Origin: Aurantiochytrium sp. KH105
Lineage: Eukaryota; Sar; Bigyra; Thraustochytrida; Thraustochytriidae
Length of the DNA: 64,000 nucleotides
Assembly: GCA_003116975.1 (NCBI GenBank)
Contig: BGKB01000012.1
Coordinates: forward strand, 62,001 to 126,000
Direction of reading: 5' to 3'
Translations under genes and position numbers: made by a program
Notes under the pieces: model-generated
Database searches by the model: none
Told to the model about the DNA's origin: nothing
What the model saw: only the letters and a program-made list of their open reading frames with translations
In this document: positions 30,375-38,600 of the stretch, one piece after another
How the letters are laid out: every line of letters starts with the position of its first letter
Numbering within the stretch: position 1 is the first letter of the stretch

Positions 30375-31724
30375 TTATGTGCACATTTGATCAGCGGCCG
30401 CGTAATAGCATCTATCGGACCCCTTGCTTCTGCAACAAGAATGGCCACACCTGGTAAATGTCTGGCTGCCATCAGGCTTATCGTATTCGCGCTTGCACGC
30501 GGTGGGCTGCTTGTATTTAGACGGGTCCATTGGCTCGAGGTCTCGCCACGGCGCGGCCGGGCGCAAGGTTCGCGTAAAGTCTCCCGTTGAGTAGCAGTCA
30601 CGGAGTGCATCGCGGAGCTGAAGAGGCGAAGGCCATGCGGCATCGTCAAGTTCCACCGCCCAAGCGCGCCAGCGACGTAGGCAGCCTGCAAATTCGGTCG
30701 TCATTCCACACTTGGACCACTTGAAGCCAAGATTGTCCACGATAAAGGGCAGATTCATGGACACGAAGCGCACAGAGACCTCGTTCCGCGGCATGATGCT
30801 CAGACGCCAGATGCGGTCCATTTCTTGCCAAGAGAGACGCGCTTCGCTTGCTATCCTGTTCATGTGCCACTTTTCGAGGTCGTCGTAAACCATTTTGGCA
30901 CCGGGCACGACCATATCATCGACGTCCTGCAGCACAGCTGTGCCATCTGCGCGAAACATCCACTGCCCGGGCTTGATATCTGCAAACGTCAAGTGAAAGT
31001 CCTCGTCAAGACTCGCAAAAAGGCTATTGATCTTGTCGGCGCGTTGAAAACAATCACCCAATCCCTGAGGAGGCGGCAAAGCGTACACATCGTCGCGGAT
31101 GAATTCAACAACAATGTGATGGAAGCCGTTGATCGAATTACAAAACCCATATAGCTTGGGGAAGATAGAGCTTTGAATGCGTCGGTTCCATAGAAGAACC
31201 TTGATCGTATTGCGAAATTTGTCCGTGTGTTGCGTCCAGGATGGACTCTTGTTGTAAATATTGTATCGGAGAACCACAACCTCTTCGCCCGAGGCTGGGT
31301 CCACCGTGTGAAGAAGCGGCTGCTTGAGATAAAAGGGCCCGCCTGGCCTTTGCTTTCCCGACTCGGGAAGTGGTGGGCCGATTGACTTGCCATTGTCGAG
31401 GAGGTCTTGGACGTACTCGCAACGGTGGAGATCTGAGTCCAGCCAGTTTGCGAGCTCGTTTTCAAGTGACTCTTGACCATTTGCGCGCAGCCGCTGTACT
31501 CCAGCACTATTTTGCACTCCGCTGCTCTCCCCTTGCAGCTTTTCGAGGCTGCTCGCTGCGTGCGACGAGGCGCCAACGTGGATGAGGAGATAGATGGACC
31601 ATAAGACAAAGGCTGCGACCAAAACGACAAAAACCGCGGCCAGCACAGCAGCCAGCCGCTTCCTCTTGTACACCCGGTTTGCCTGCAGCGCGCGTGCGCG
31701 CCGCTGCGCCGCGGTCGGCCTCAT
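30375..31724 (-). CDS. Type II membrane protein with DIPK/FAM69-like kinase fold
   Basis: A 449-residue protein from the ATG at 31724 (MRPTAAQRRARALQANR). A basic N-terminus is followed by one transmembrane segment at about 24-51 (LAAVLAAVFVVLVAAFVLWS), so the rest should be luminal. The middle resembles the PIP49/FAM69 (DIPK) secretory-pathway kinase-like family. It contains FPKLYGFCNSINGFHHIVVE in the hinge region, a helix with QRADKINSLFASL, and HLTFADIKPGQWMFRADGT followed by VLQDVDDMV, which corresponds to the catalytic and metal-binding loops. A canonical HRD is absent. The C-terminal 45 residues carry eight cysteines in all (e.g. CGHSCCRSKGSDRCYY), suggesting disulphides. The frame remains open above the ATG; starting there would put an additional hydrophobic stretch before the anchor. 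Whether it is an active kinase is open. Confidence 0.65.
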   Translation of the reverse strand: MRPTAAQRRARALQANRVYKRKRLAAVLAAVFVVLVAAFVLWSIYLLIHVGASSHAASSLEKLQGESSGVQNSAGVQRLRANGQESLENELANWLDSDLHRCEYVQDLLDNGKSIGPPLPESGKQRPGGPFYLKQPLLHTVDPASGEEVVVLRYNIYNKSPSWTQHTDKFRNTIKVLLWNRRIQSSIFPKLYGFCNSINGFHHIVVEFIRDDVYALPPPQGLGDCFQRADKINSLFASLDEDFHLTFADIKPGQWMFRADGTAVLQDVDDMVVPGAKMVYDDLEKWHMNRIASEARLSWQEMDRIWRLSIMPRNEVSVRFVSMNLPFIVDNLGFKWSKCGMTTEFAGCLRRWRAWAVELDDAAWPSPLQLRDALRDCYSTGDFTRTLRPAAPWRDLEPMDPSKYKQPTACKREYDKPDGSQTFTRCGHSCCRSKGSDRCYYAAADQMCT

Positions 31725-32251
31725 CTTCTTGGGCCACGTTTCGACTTTGCTGTCTTTTGGTGCAAACGCAAAAACTCGAATTGGGGCAAAGCCGAGGGCA
31801 AAAAATGGTTGGGCAAAACAGAGAACTAATCCACCGATCGACCTCGTGTCCCGCGGCATGTGCGATTTCTCTTTGCCGCGGAACGAATACCTGAACGACA
31901 AGGATATGTAAGCTTTCATTCGCTTGCGCGAGTGGGCCTTCATCGTGTGATAGATCGAGCTTGCGTTGCTCGAAGCTCGTGTTTCATTCATCAAATTCCG
32001 CACAAAGTTTTCGCTTCACAGCCTGAGCCGTGCTTTCTTTCATCAAGCTCTTCAGCGTCGATACGTTCGCATCATGAGCTTTCTGGGTGCCGAATACTAG
32101 CCTTTACGTGAATGTTTTGCCTCAAGCCTGGCTGGGCAATCCCGATGATGCCAATGATCTTTCTTGGCAACGGTTAGGTAAGTTAGAAATCGGAGCAAAT
32201 CTGAAACGCCCTTCACTGTGAGCAAGTCAACCACCTCGAACAGCGAGAACC
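31725..32251. promoter_or_regulatory. Divergent spacer, DIPK-like and SUN genes
   Basis: About 530 bases between two divergent start codons; both promoters should be here. Sequence is comparatively AT-rich and free of long repeats. Not resolved further. Confidence 0.4.
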
Positions 32252-34267
32252 ATGGACGCCGAGAGGTCGCCGTCCCCGCGGCGGCGGCGGCGGCGGTCGC
32301 TCTCGAGGGACGAGCTCCCGCTCTCGCCTGCCCATCAGCACGACACGCGGCACCGCGGCAACATGCGTACCATGGCCAACTCCCTCGCCACCGTCCAAGC
32401 CATTAGCAGATTCAGGCGCAGACGCACCTCGTCGATATCGTCCGGGCAAAGCGCACAGGACGGAGAAGCCGCGGCGTCGGCCGCTGAAGACGCCACGCCC
32501 GCCGCGTCCGCAGCAAGTCAAGCAGCAGCAGCAGCAGCAGCAGCACGAGATGAAGACGGACGTGAAGGAGATGGACAACAAGAGGCCGAGGCTCAGGAAG
32601 ACGCTGACGCTGACGCCAATGAGGACGACGAGAATGACCAGTATGAGGTCGAGGGCGGAAATAGCAACGATGAAAGTGACGAGGACGAAGATGGTGCTGA
32701 AGAAGAAGAAGACGACGACGACGAAGACGAAGACGAAGACGACGAAAAGGAGGAAGTCCAGGGCGATGAAGACGCCACTAGCGAGAATGCCCCTTCGCCC
32801 GGGGTCGTGCGTGCCCTCATCGATGTGATTCGAGCCGTGCTGCAGTCAGCTGCGGACAGATGCCGCGGAGCCGCGCGCCATACTTACCAAGGCATTGATT
32901 CCACGCGGTCACGCGCAGCACAAGCCCTACGTGACGCAGACAATCAGCTGTTCATGCGTCGATTCATGGGAGGCATTCTCGCCATGTTCGTCATTGGAAT
33001 CCTTGGCATGCTTCCCCGCGACATCGATTTTCTCGGGTCTTGGTCGTCACCTCTGGACAAGAACGTGTCCGGATCGAGCGCGACAGCCGTCGAAGTGGAT
33101 GGAATTGGTGCGCGGGGTGAGCTTCCCACGTCGCCCGAAATCGTGCCAGCGCTCGATATGAGTCTCGTCACTGCAATTGTTCGCCAGGAAATGGATGACA
33201 CCAAACTTGATCTTGGGCTCGATGATCTCCAAAAAGAAGTTGAGCAGCTTGCCAAATGGCTTGCTCAGGCCAAGACGAGCGCTGAAGAGCAACGGGATGC
33301 CATGGAGGTGGCCGAGGTACAGGCCGCAGTCGACAAGGCGATTGCTCACCTCGAGCCATCTCTCGCATCTCTCCGTGCCGCGGACGCTCTTCGGGACGAC
33401 CACGCCAAGGAATTGTCAAACTTGTCGCAGGAGATCAAAAAGGTATCTGATGCGGCCCGGGATCGTCTACAAGCCGCAGAAGATGCCCTCGAGGAATCCC
33501 AACGCGAAGCTACCAAGGCCAGAGACGCCAGCATCGCGGCGAAGGTCGCCTGCGAAGCCAAAGAAAGTGCTCCAAATTTGCGCGCTCATGATGCGGGGAG
33601 TCACGAGTGCGGTGGCAACAGCTGTCGGAATTTGACGCTATTGCGGTCAATCGTCGACGAACGTCTCGAGGCCTTTTCGGCAGACACAATCGGCATACGA
33701 GACCACGCGCTGGCATCCGTAGGAAGTCGTATCGTGCATGGAAAAGGGCTCACAGCAGGCGAGTATTCCCCTGATCTTCGGACAAATTTTTTCGCATGGC
33801 TTGACTGGAAGCTCTCGCCGGCACGACCTGCCGAAGCTGTCATTGACTCTGACACAACAATTGGAAACTGCTGGGCATGCGAACCTTCGAACTGCAACGT
33901 CACCATTGAGCTTCATCGGCCGCTCATTCCAACGGACGTCTCGGTGGATCACATCCCCGAGAAGATCGCTCTACACATGAGCTCTGCGCCTCAAGACTTT
34001 CATGTCTGGGGTCTGCGCAGGCATCCGTCGTTTGCTGGCGACGAGGAAGACCAGGAACTCCTTGGCACCTTTCGATACGATATTCACCAGGGCAAGCCTG
34101 TGCAGACCTTTCCACTTCACGTCAAGAAGAAGTCACCTTTGTCCCGTCTCAAATTTCAGTTCACCTCAAATCATGGCCATGCCAATTACACGTGTGTCTA
34201 TCGAGTACGAATTCACGGCAATGAGTGGGAGGATCCAATTCGCAGCGAGATCCAAGACCAAATCTAG
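32252..34267 (+). CDS. SUN-domain nuclear envelope protein (LINC complex)
   Basis: A 671-residue protein. The basic N-terminus (RSPSPRRRRRRSLSRDE) would face the nucleoplasm, followed by an Ala/Gln and then a highly acidic stretch at about residues 90-175. A transmembrane segment lies at about 235-255 (FMGGILAMFVIGILGMLP), then a coiled coil at about 315-450. The C-terminal SUN domain lies at about 485-660. It begins SVGSRIVHG, has NCWACEPSNCNVTIELHRP in place of the usual CWAF/G motif, HIPEKIALHMSSAPQDFHVWG, and a C-terminal strand HANYTCVYRVRIHG. SUN proteins sit in the inner nuclear membrane and bind KASH proteins across the perinuclear space. The start is the ATG at 32252 in a CACCATGG-like context (GAACCATGG). 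It converges on the sorting nexin gene; a T11 and then a C10 run follow the stop closely. Confidence 0.9.
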   Translation: MDAERSPSPRRRRRRSLSRDELPLSPAHQHDTRHRGNMRTMANSLATVQAISRFRRRRTSSISSGQSAQDGEAAASAAEDATPAASAASQAAAAAAAARDEDGREGDGQQEAEAQEDADADANEDDENDQYEVEGGNSNDESDEDEDGAEEEEDDDDEDEDEDDEKEEVQGDEDATSENAPSPGVVRALIDVIRAVLQSAADRCRGAARHTYQGIDSTRSRAAQALRDADNQLFMRRFMGGILAMFVIGILGMLPRDIDFLGSWSSPLDKNVSGSSATAVEVDGIGARGELPTSPEIVPALDMSLVTAIVRQEMDDTKLDLGLDDLQKEVEQLAKWLAQAKTSAEEQRDAMEVAEVQAAVDKAIAHLEPSLASLRAADALRDDHAKELSNLSQEIKKVSDAARDRLQAAEDALEESQREATKARDASIAAKVACEAKESAPNLRAHDAGSHECGGNSCRNLTLLRSIVDERLEAFSADTIGIRDHALASVGSRIVHGKGLTAGEYSPDLRTNFFAWLDWKLSPARPAEAVIDSDTTIGNCWACEPSNCNVTIELHRPLIPTDVSVDHIPEKIALHMSSAPQDFHVWGLRRHPSFAGDEEDQELLGTFRYDIHQGKPVQTFPLHVKKKSPLSRLKFQFTSNHGHANYTCVYRVRIHGNEWEDPIRSEIQDQI

Positions 34268-34446
34268 CAAGGTTCACGCACTCAAATACTTTTTTTTTTT
34301 ATCCTTTTTGCCCCCCCCCCGAAGATTTTGTTTTTTGTTTCGTGTATTTTGATCATTTTGTTGCTCCTGTTGCGTCAACAATCGGGAGAACTTGAACGAC
34401 AATAGAAATAAGAGAGAAGAAAAGGACGGCCAATCACGAAGCACTT
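34268..34446. other. Short convergent spacer with T and C homopolymers
   Basis: Contains a T11 run near 34290-34300 and ten consecutive C at 34311-34320, about 45 bases after the SUN gene stop. Holds the 3' ends of both convergent genes. Confidence 0.8.
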
Positions 34447-37400
34447 TTACTGGAGTTTGTGGTGCAGGTCCTTGAGTGGTAAGTCCGGGAAAATACGCAA
34501 GAGGAGCAGGTCCATTGTCGTAAAGAGCAAGTTGTGGATGAGCGTGGGGTGCTGCAGAAACTCGTGCAGCTTGCGAGCGCAGCGATGGGCCTTGTCTTTT
34601 CCAAGGAATTTGGACATGGGCTGAGGAATGTGACCAAGAATCTCCTCGAGCGCCTCTACGCGATGCTGTTCGTTGAGACGAGCCTCCTCTCGCGCCTTTT
34701 CATCATTTGGATCCTTTTCCTCATCTTCCTCTGCTTCGGCAAACTTTCCATCAGGCCACAAAAGTTCCCGCACAGTAACAAGGAGCTTGCTGAGCAGCTT
34801 GGCGCTAGCGTCACGTGTGTAGTTGTCACGGAGCCAGCGCTGCGCAGTCCCTTGGAAAACGAGCGATACCACGCTTCGTGTGATCGAAATGAGATTTCTC
34901 CGTAGCATGGACAGTTCATGAAACTCAAAAATCTCCTGGGCAAGCTTGTACATGTGGTCTTCGGCCATTTGCAGCTCCGAGGCATCAATCTTGACCTCCG
35001 TGCCCCGCCTTTGGCGCTTCTTTGTGGACCCTGGCGTTCGAGCACTACTTGGAGGCGTTGTTCCGCCTCGGCTTTTGGGGGCTGTCGGCGATGGCGTCGT
35101 GGCGGCAGATGATGGCACAGAAGAAGACAAGGATCCCTTGCCAGAGCTCTCCGCGGAGACGGTGAGACGCCCGTTGGTGCCCTGAGCGCCCTGAGCACCC
35201 TTGCGTGTCGTCGCCGGCTGGGACGGAGCAGACTCTTCGGTCCGTGGAAGTCCCAATTGCGTTGCCTCGAGGCCAGACGGGAGAGGCTCGTTGTTCACCG
35301 CGAGCCTGGGTGGCATGGGCGAAGATGGTTCGCCAGCATCAGGCGCAGAAGCCGAGTGTATGCTCCCACTGCTCTCGTCGAGGTCTTCGGGGGTCTGTGG
35401 ACTGAGAAAGGTCAAGAGCTCCTCCGAGTCGCACACAACCGGGTGCGTGAGAAGCTTTTCAAGGTAGACCGCCAATTCTTCCTTGCGCGTATTGATGAAA
35501 GACATGTTTTGCGAACTGAAAAGGCTGCCCTTTTTCGGCATTGAAACGTCGTCGAACTGGTACCCATACCGTGTCCGCAGCGTGTGATGCAGCTCACTGA
35601 ACTTGGAGTAGCGGCGAAAGACCGTCCACGAGGCGACCCCACCGTCAACGCGACGGGTGAGCGAGAGAGAAAGCACATATTGCACATAGCTCGAGCGGCC
35701 CTTGTTTTTCATGGTAAAGCCGCTAATGCTGCTTCGAATGGCGCCAACGCGGTCTTGCAGCGCGATAATCGCTTGGTCCGGGACTGACGACCCGTGGCTC
35801 TTGAGACGCTTGAGGAGTTTGGCACGCACGCGTTGCCTTAGCCTACGCAGTCGCTCCTGCTTGGTCGTTTTGATGCCCTTCTTTTCCAGTTTGGTCCGCA
35901 CCTTTGAAGCATTTTTCCAGAATCGGTTGAGATCAAAGTCAAAGTCTACGCCATTAAGAGTCGCCAATGTCGGTACGAGACGCTCCGCGCGTATTGCAGC
36001 AGATTTAATATAGTGCGAATCAGTCCTGGTTTTGTTTTGCAACAGCGCTTGCAGCCCTTCGGCCAAGAGCTTGTGTTTCAGCATCATGGCGAGCCAAGCA
36101 CGTCCGGGCGCTAGGATCTCTTTGCTGTAGTCCTTGCTCGAGCTCTTGGCCGGACTCGCCAGACCACGTCTGCGCGCAGGAGAGTCTGCTGCGCTTCGTG
36201 ACGTCATCGAAGGCTGCGGGCTCTCATCGCCCCTATTGTTCATATCTGGCGACCCTTCTACAGAGGCAGACTCGCTTGCGCCCATTGAACCTTCCCCTGC
36301 AAGTGCATCGGCGTCAGCGTTTGCGCCAAGACCGCCTTCCACTTGCGAGCCATTGTTGAGCTCCTCGTCTGCTTGAAGAACCAAGGCATCCACTACAGAG
36401 TCTACTGCGTTGGTTGACATGGAAGTGGATGGCACAGCGTCGCTGACCTCACGAACATACTCCCACCAAGGCTCCACGACAAAGGCAGAGGCACGGTCAT
36501 CCGAAAGGCGAAGCGGTTGCAAGCCGTGTGCAAGGAGATGGTCCAATACCTCGATGAGACGACGCGCTGTGCCATGTTCGTTGCCAAGGGGAGTGTCGGC
36601 GTTTCCCGTGAACTGAGACACGCAGTCGCTGAGAGCGCCCTGAAGGTCGACGAGAAGCCGACTCGCCTCCTCTTGCTTCATGACAGCATTCGCTTCGTGA
36701 ATAAAGTCAATGCTCTGATGTTCGCTTGCTTGGCCAATGTCCGCAGCCGAAAGATTGGAAACGGAACGCACATCGCGAGGACCAAGCGCTGGAGAGGCGG
36801 AAGGCGTCACTGAGGCAGAAGTCTCTGTGAGCGACGAAACATTGGGCAAGTCATCTGGTCGTTGAAAAGTGGCCTGCGAGGATTCGGTGGACATGACTGT
36901 GTCGGAAGACTCGGGAGGGTCTTGATCTTCCTCATCTGCGTCGAGCTCGCCACGCAAAAGCTGCAGAATCACCGAGTTGAGCACATCCGGAGTGACAGAC
37001 TCGAGCGTGGGGACAAGAATGTTGCAGGTGAGAACCTCGCGCAACAGATGTCGCAGCGCAGCGCATTGATAATCGGCCTCGGGGAGCAGTCTGACGAGGA
37101 GCTCACTTGTGATGCTACGAACATAGGACATGGTGCGCGGATCGCCCGATTCGCCAGTGATGCTGCATGCCGGATGAAGGTGGCCGGCGCGTCTGAACTC
37201 CTCCATGACGAGCTTGTTGCGGTCTTCCTGCGCGATGGCGTCAAATTCGGATTCAGGATGACACCGTTTGCGCGCGCGTTTCTTCAACTCGGAAAACCAG
37301 CGGAGATGATGGCGCAAGACGTACGAGATGTCGCATAGCAAGAACATGGGCAAATTGATGCTGAGTATGCGATCACCAAGCCTGCCAAAGACATTTTGTA

Positions 37401-37944
37401 GCACAGAGCGCACGTCGTCAGGAAACTGAGGCTCTTCGGAGATGCTCTCGTTGTACCAAAAGAGAATAAAGTCTCGTACAATGAGGTCGGCAAAGATGCC
37501 GAGCTCTAGCGAAACGTTGAGCGGGAGGTCCCAGCGGATGCTGATCATGTCTGCGGTGGACAGCTTTACAGTGGTACCGGCGTGGTCAAAGTCATGGGCG
37601 ACTGCCCGCCGCGGATAGAGGCGCTCCCATTCGGGCGGGAGGCCCTGGTCCGCTTCGCGCAGGGCGATCTTGCCGGGCGTGAGCAGCTCGCCGACGACCC
37701 ACTCTGCGTTCGCGCGCACGCCATCGACCCCGCCGCGGTAGCTCCGCCTGCGCGCGCGGGGGCTGTTCTTCGCGGCGTTAGGATACGCCTCGACGAACTT
37801 GCTCTGCGCCACGCGAGCCACGTGGTACACGAGGAAGGCCACTGCCAGGAAGCCCAGCGCGTTCGCCGCGTCCCACGCCGCCCCGTGCGGCGGCCCTCCT
37901 CCCGCCGCCGCCGCGACCGCCGCCGCCGCCTCGGCCGCGCCCAT
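34447..37944 (-). CDS. PXA-PX-Nexin_C sorting nexin (SNX19/Mdm1-type)
   Basis: A 1165-residue protein. An N-terminal hydrophobic helix (residues about 26-46, ANALGFLAVAFLVYHVARVA) would anchor it in the ER. A PXA domain covers about 120-330 (SLELGIFADLIVRDFILFWY, DISYVLRHHLRWF, SITSELLVRLLPEADYQCAA). A long acidic/Ser-rich linker follows. The PX domain is at about 735-850: VQYVLSLSLTRRVDGG, then SWTVFRRYSKFSELHHTLRT with the phosphoinositide-binding RRYSKF, and LAVYLEKLLTHPVV. The C-terminal Nexin_C region is at about 1000-1130 (ISITRSVVSLVFQGTAQRW). I see no clear RGS domain between PXA and PX, which favours the SNX19 or yeast Mdm1 kind over SNX13/14/25. Mdm1-family proteins tether ER to vacuole/lysosome and lipid droplets. 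The start is the first ATG of the frame. Confidence 0.87.
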   Translation of the reverse strand: MGAAEAAAAVAAAAGGGPPHGAAWDAANALGFLAVAFLVYHVARVAQSKFVEAYPNAAKNSPRARRRSYRGGVDGVRANAEWVVGELLTPGKIALREADQGLPPEWERLYPRRAVAHDFDHAGTTVKLSTADMISIRWDLPLNVSLELGIFADLIVRDFILFWYNESISEEPQFPDDVRSVLQNVFGRLGDRILSINLPMFLLCDISYVLRHHLRWFSELKKRARKRCHPESEFDAIAQEDRNKLVMEEFRRAGHLHPACSITGESGDPRTMSYVRSITSELLVRLLPEADYQCAALRHLLREVLTCNILVPTLESVTPDVLNSVILQLLRGELDADEEDQDPPESSDTVMSTESSQATFQRPDDLPNVSSLTETSASVTPSASPALGPRDVRSVSNLSAADIGQASEHQSIDFIHEANAVMKQEEASRLLVDLQGALSDCVSQFTGNADTPLGNEHGTARRLIEVLDHLLAHGLQPLRLSDDRASAFVVEPWWEYVREVSDAVPSTSMSTNAVDSVVDALVLQADEELNNGSQVEGGLGANADADALAGEGSMGASESASVEGSPDMNNRGDESPQPSMTSRSAADSPARRRGLASPAKSSSKDYSKEILAPGRAWLAMMLKHKLLAEGLQALLQNKTRTDSHYIKSAAIRAERLVPTLATLNGVDFDFDLNRFWKNASKVRTKLEKKGIKTTKQERLRRLRQRVRAKLLKRLKSHGSSVPDQAIIALQDRVGAIRSSISGFTMKNKGRSSYVQYVLSLSLTRRVDGGVASWTVFRRYSKFSELHHTLRTRYGYQFDDVSMPKKGSLFSSQNMSFINTRKEELAVYLEKLLTHPVVCDSEELLTFLSPQTPEDLDESSGSIHSASAPDAGEPSSPMPPRLAVNNEPLPSGLEATQLGLPRTEESAPSQPATTRKGAQGAQGTNGRLTVSAESSGKGSLSSSVPSSAATTPSPTAPKSRGGTTPPSSARTPGSTKKRQRRGTEVKIDASELQMAEDHMYKLAQEIFEFHELSMLRRNLISITRSVVSLVFQGTAQRWLRDNYTRDASAKLLSKLLVTVRELLWPDGKFAEAEEDEEKDPNDEKAREEARLNEQHRVEALEEILGHIPQPMSKFLGKDKAHRCARKLHEFLQHPTLIHNLLFTTMDLLLLRIFPDLPLKDLHHKLQ

Positions 37945-38600
37945 CCTCGCCGGGCAGAGATATCCTCGCCCTTGCGGTTTTGCCCAGCCTCACTCGACTG
38001 CTCGCCCTCCTATTAGTAGGCCCTAGAGGCCCCGCCGAGGTTTGGTGCTCATATCATATCCTGCTCTTGCTCCTGCTCCAGCTCCGCGCCCGCCCGAGGT
38101 TTGCGTGTCTCCCGACGCACGAGAGCGGCGGACGAGGTTCTCGCGAGGAGACCCACCCGGCCTCTCCTCGCCGGCTCGGGCGAGCCGCGCCGAGAGGCAC
38201 GGGCCGGGAGAAGGTGGCCTCGGAGGCCTTCCTTCTCGCCAACCTGCCTCGCGCGGTCAGTCATGTCGTGTCGAAGAGTCAAGCCATCCAGCTCGACGCA
38301 GCGCGGCGCAAGCCATCCTCGCCAAGCCGCATGAGCCGAGCCGTGCCGAGCCAGACCCCGCCGGCTGTTGCCCGGAGAGGGACGACGCGACGCAGTTGCT
38401 AAGCGTCGTTCGGTCGTCCGCGGCGGCTGGCTGTCTGTCTGCTGGTTGGTTGCGTCGGGTTGTGCGCGCATTGAGCGAGCGAGCGAGCGAGCGAGGGAGG
38501 GAGGGAGTGTGCACGTGCCGGTGCAGCACGTGCCGCTGCCGCGCGCGCAGCAGCGGCGGCAAAGCCGCAAAGCGAAGCCGGGAGGGCGGCGGCGGCGAGG
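37945..38600. promoter_or_regulatory. Divergent spacer, sorting nexin and SIR2-like genes
   Basis: About 650 GC-rich bases between two divergent ATGs. It has a GAGC/GCGA run followed by GAGG units at about 38470-38505 and a short GCGG stretch before the SIR2-like start. No gene; overlapping frames on both strands are compositional. Confidence 0.45.
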
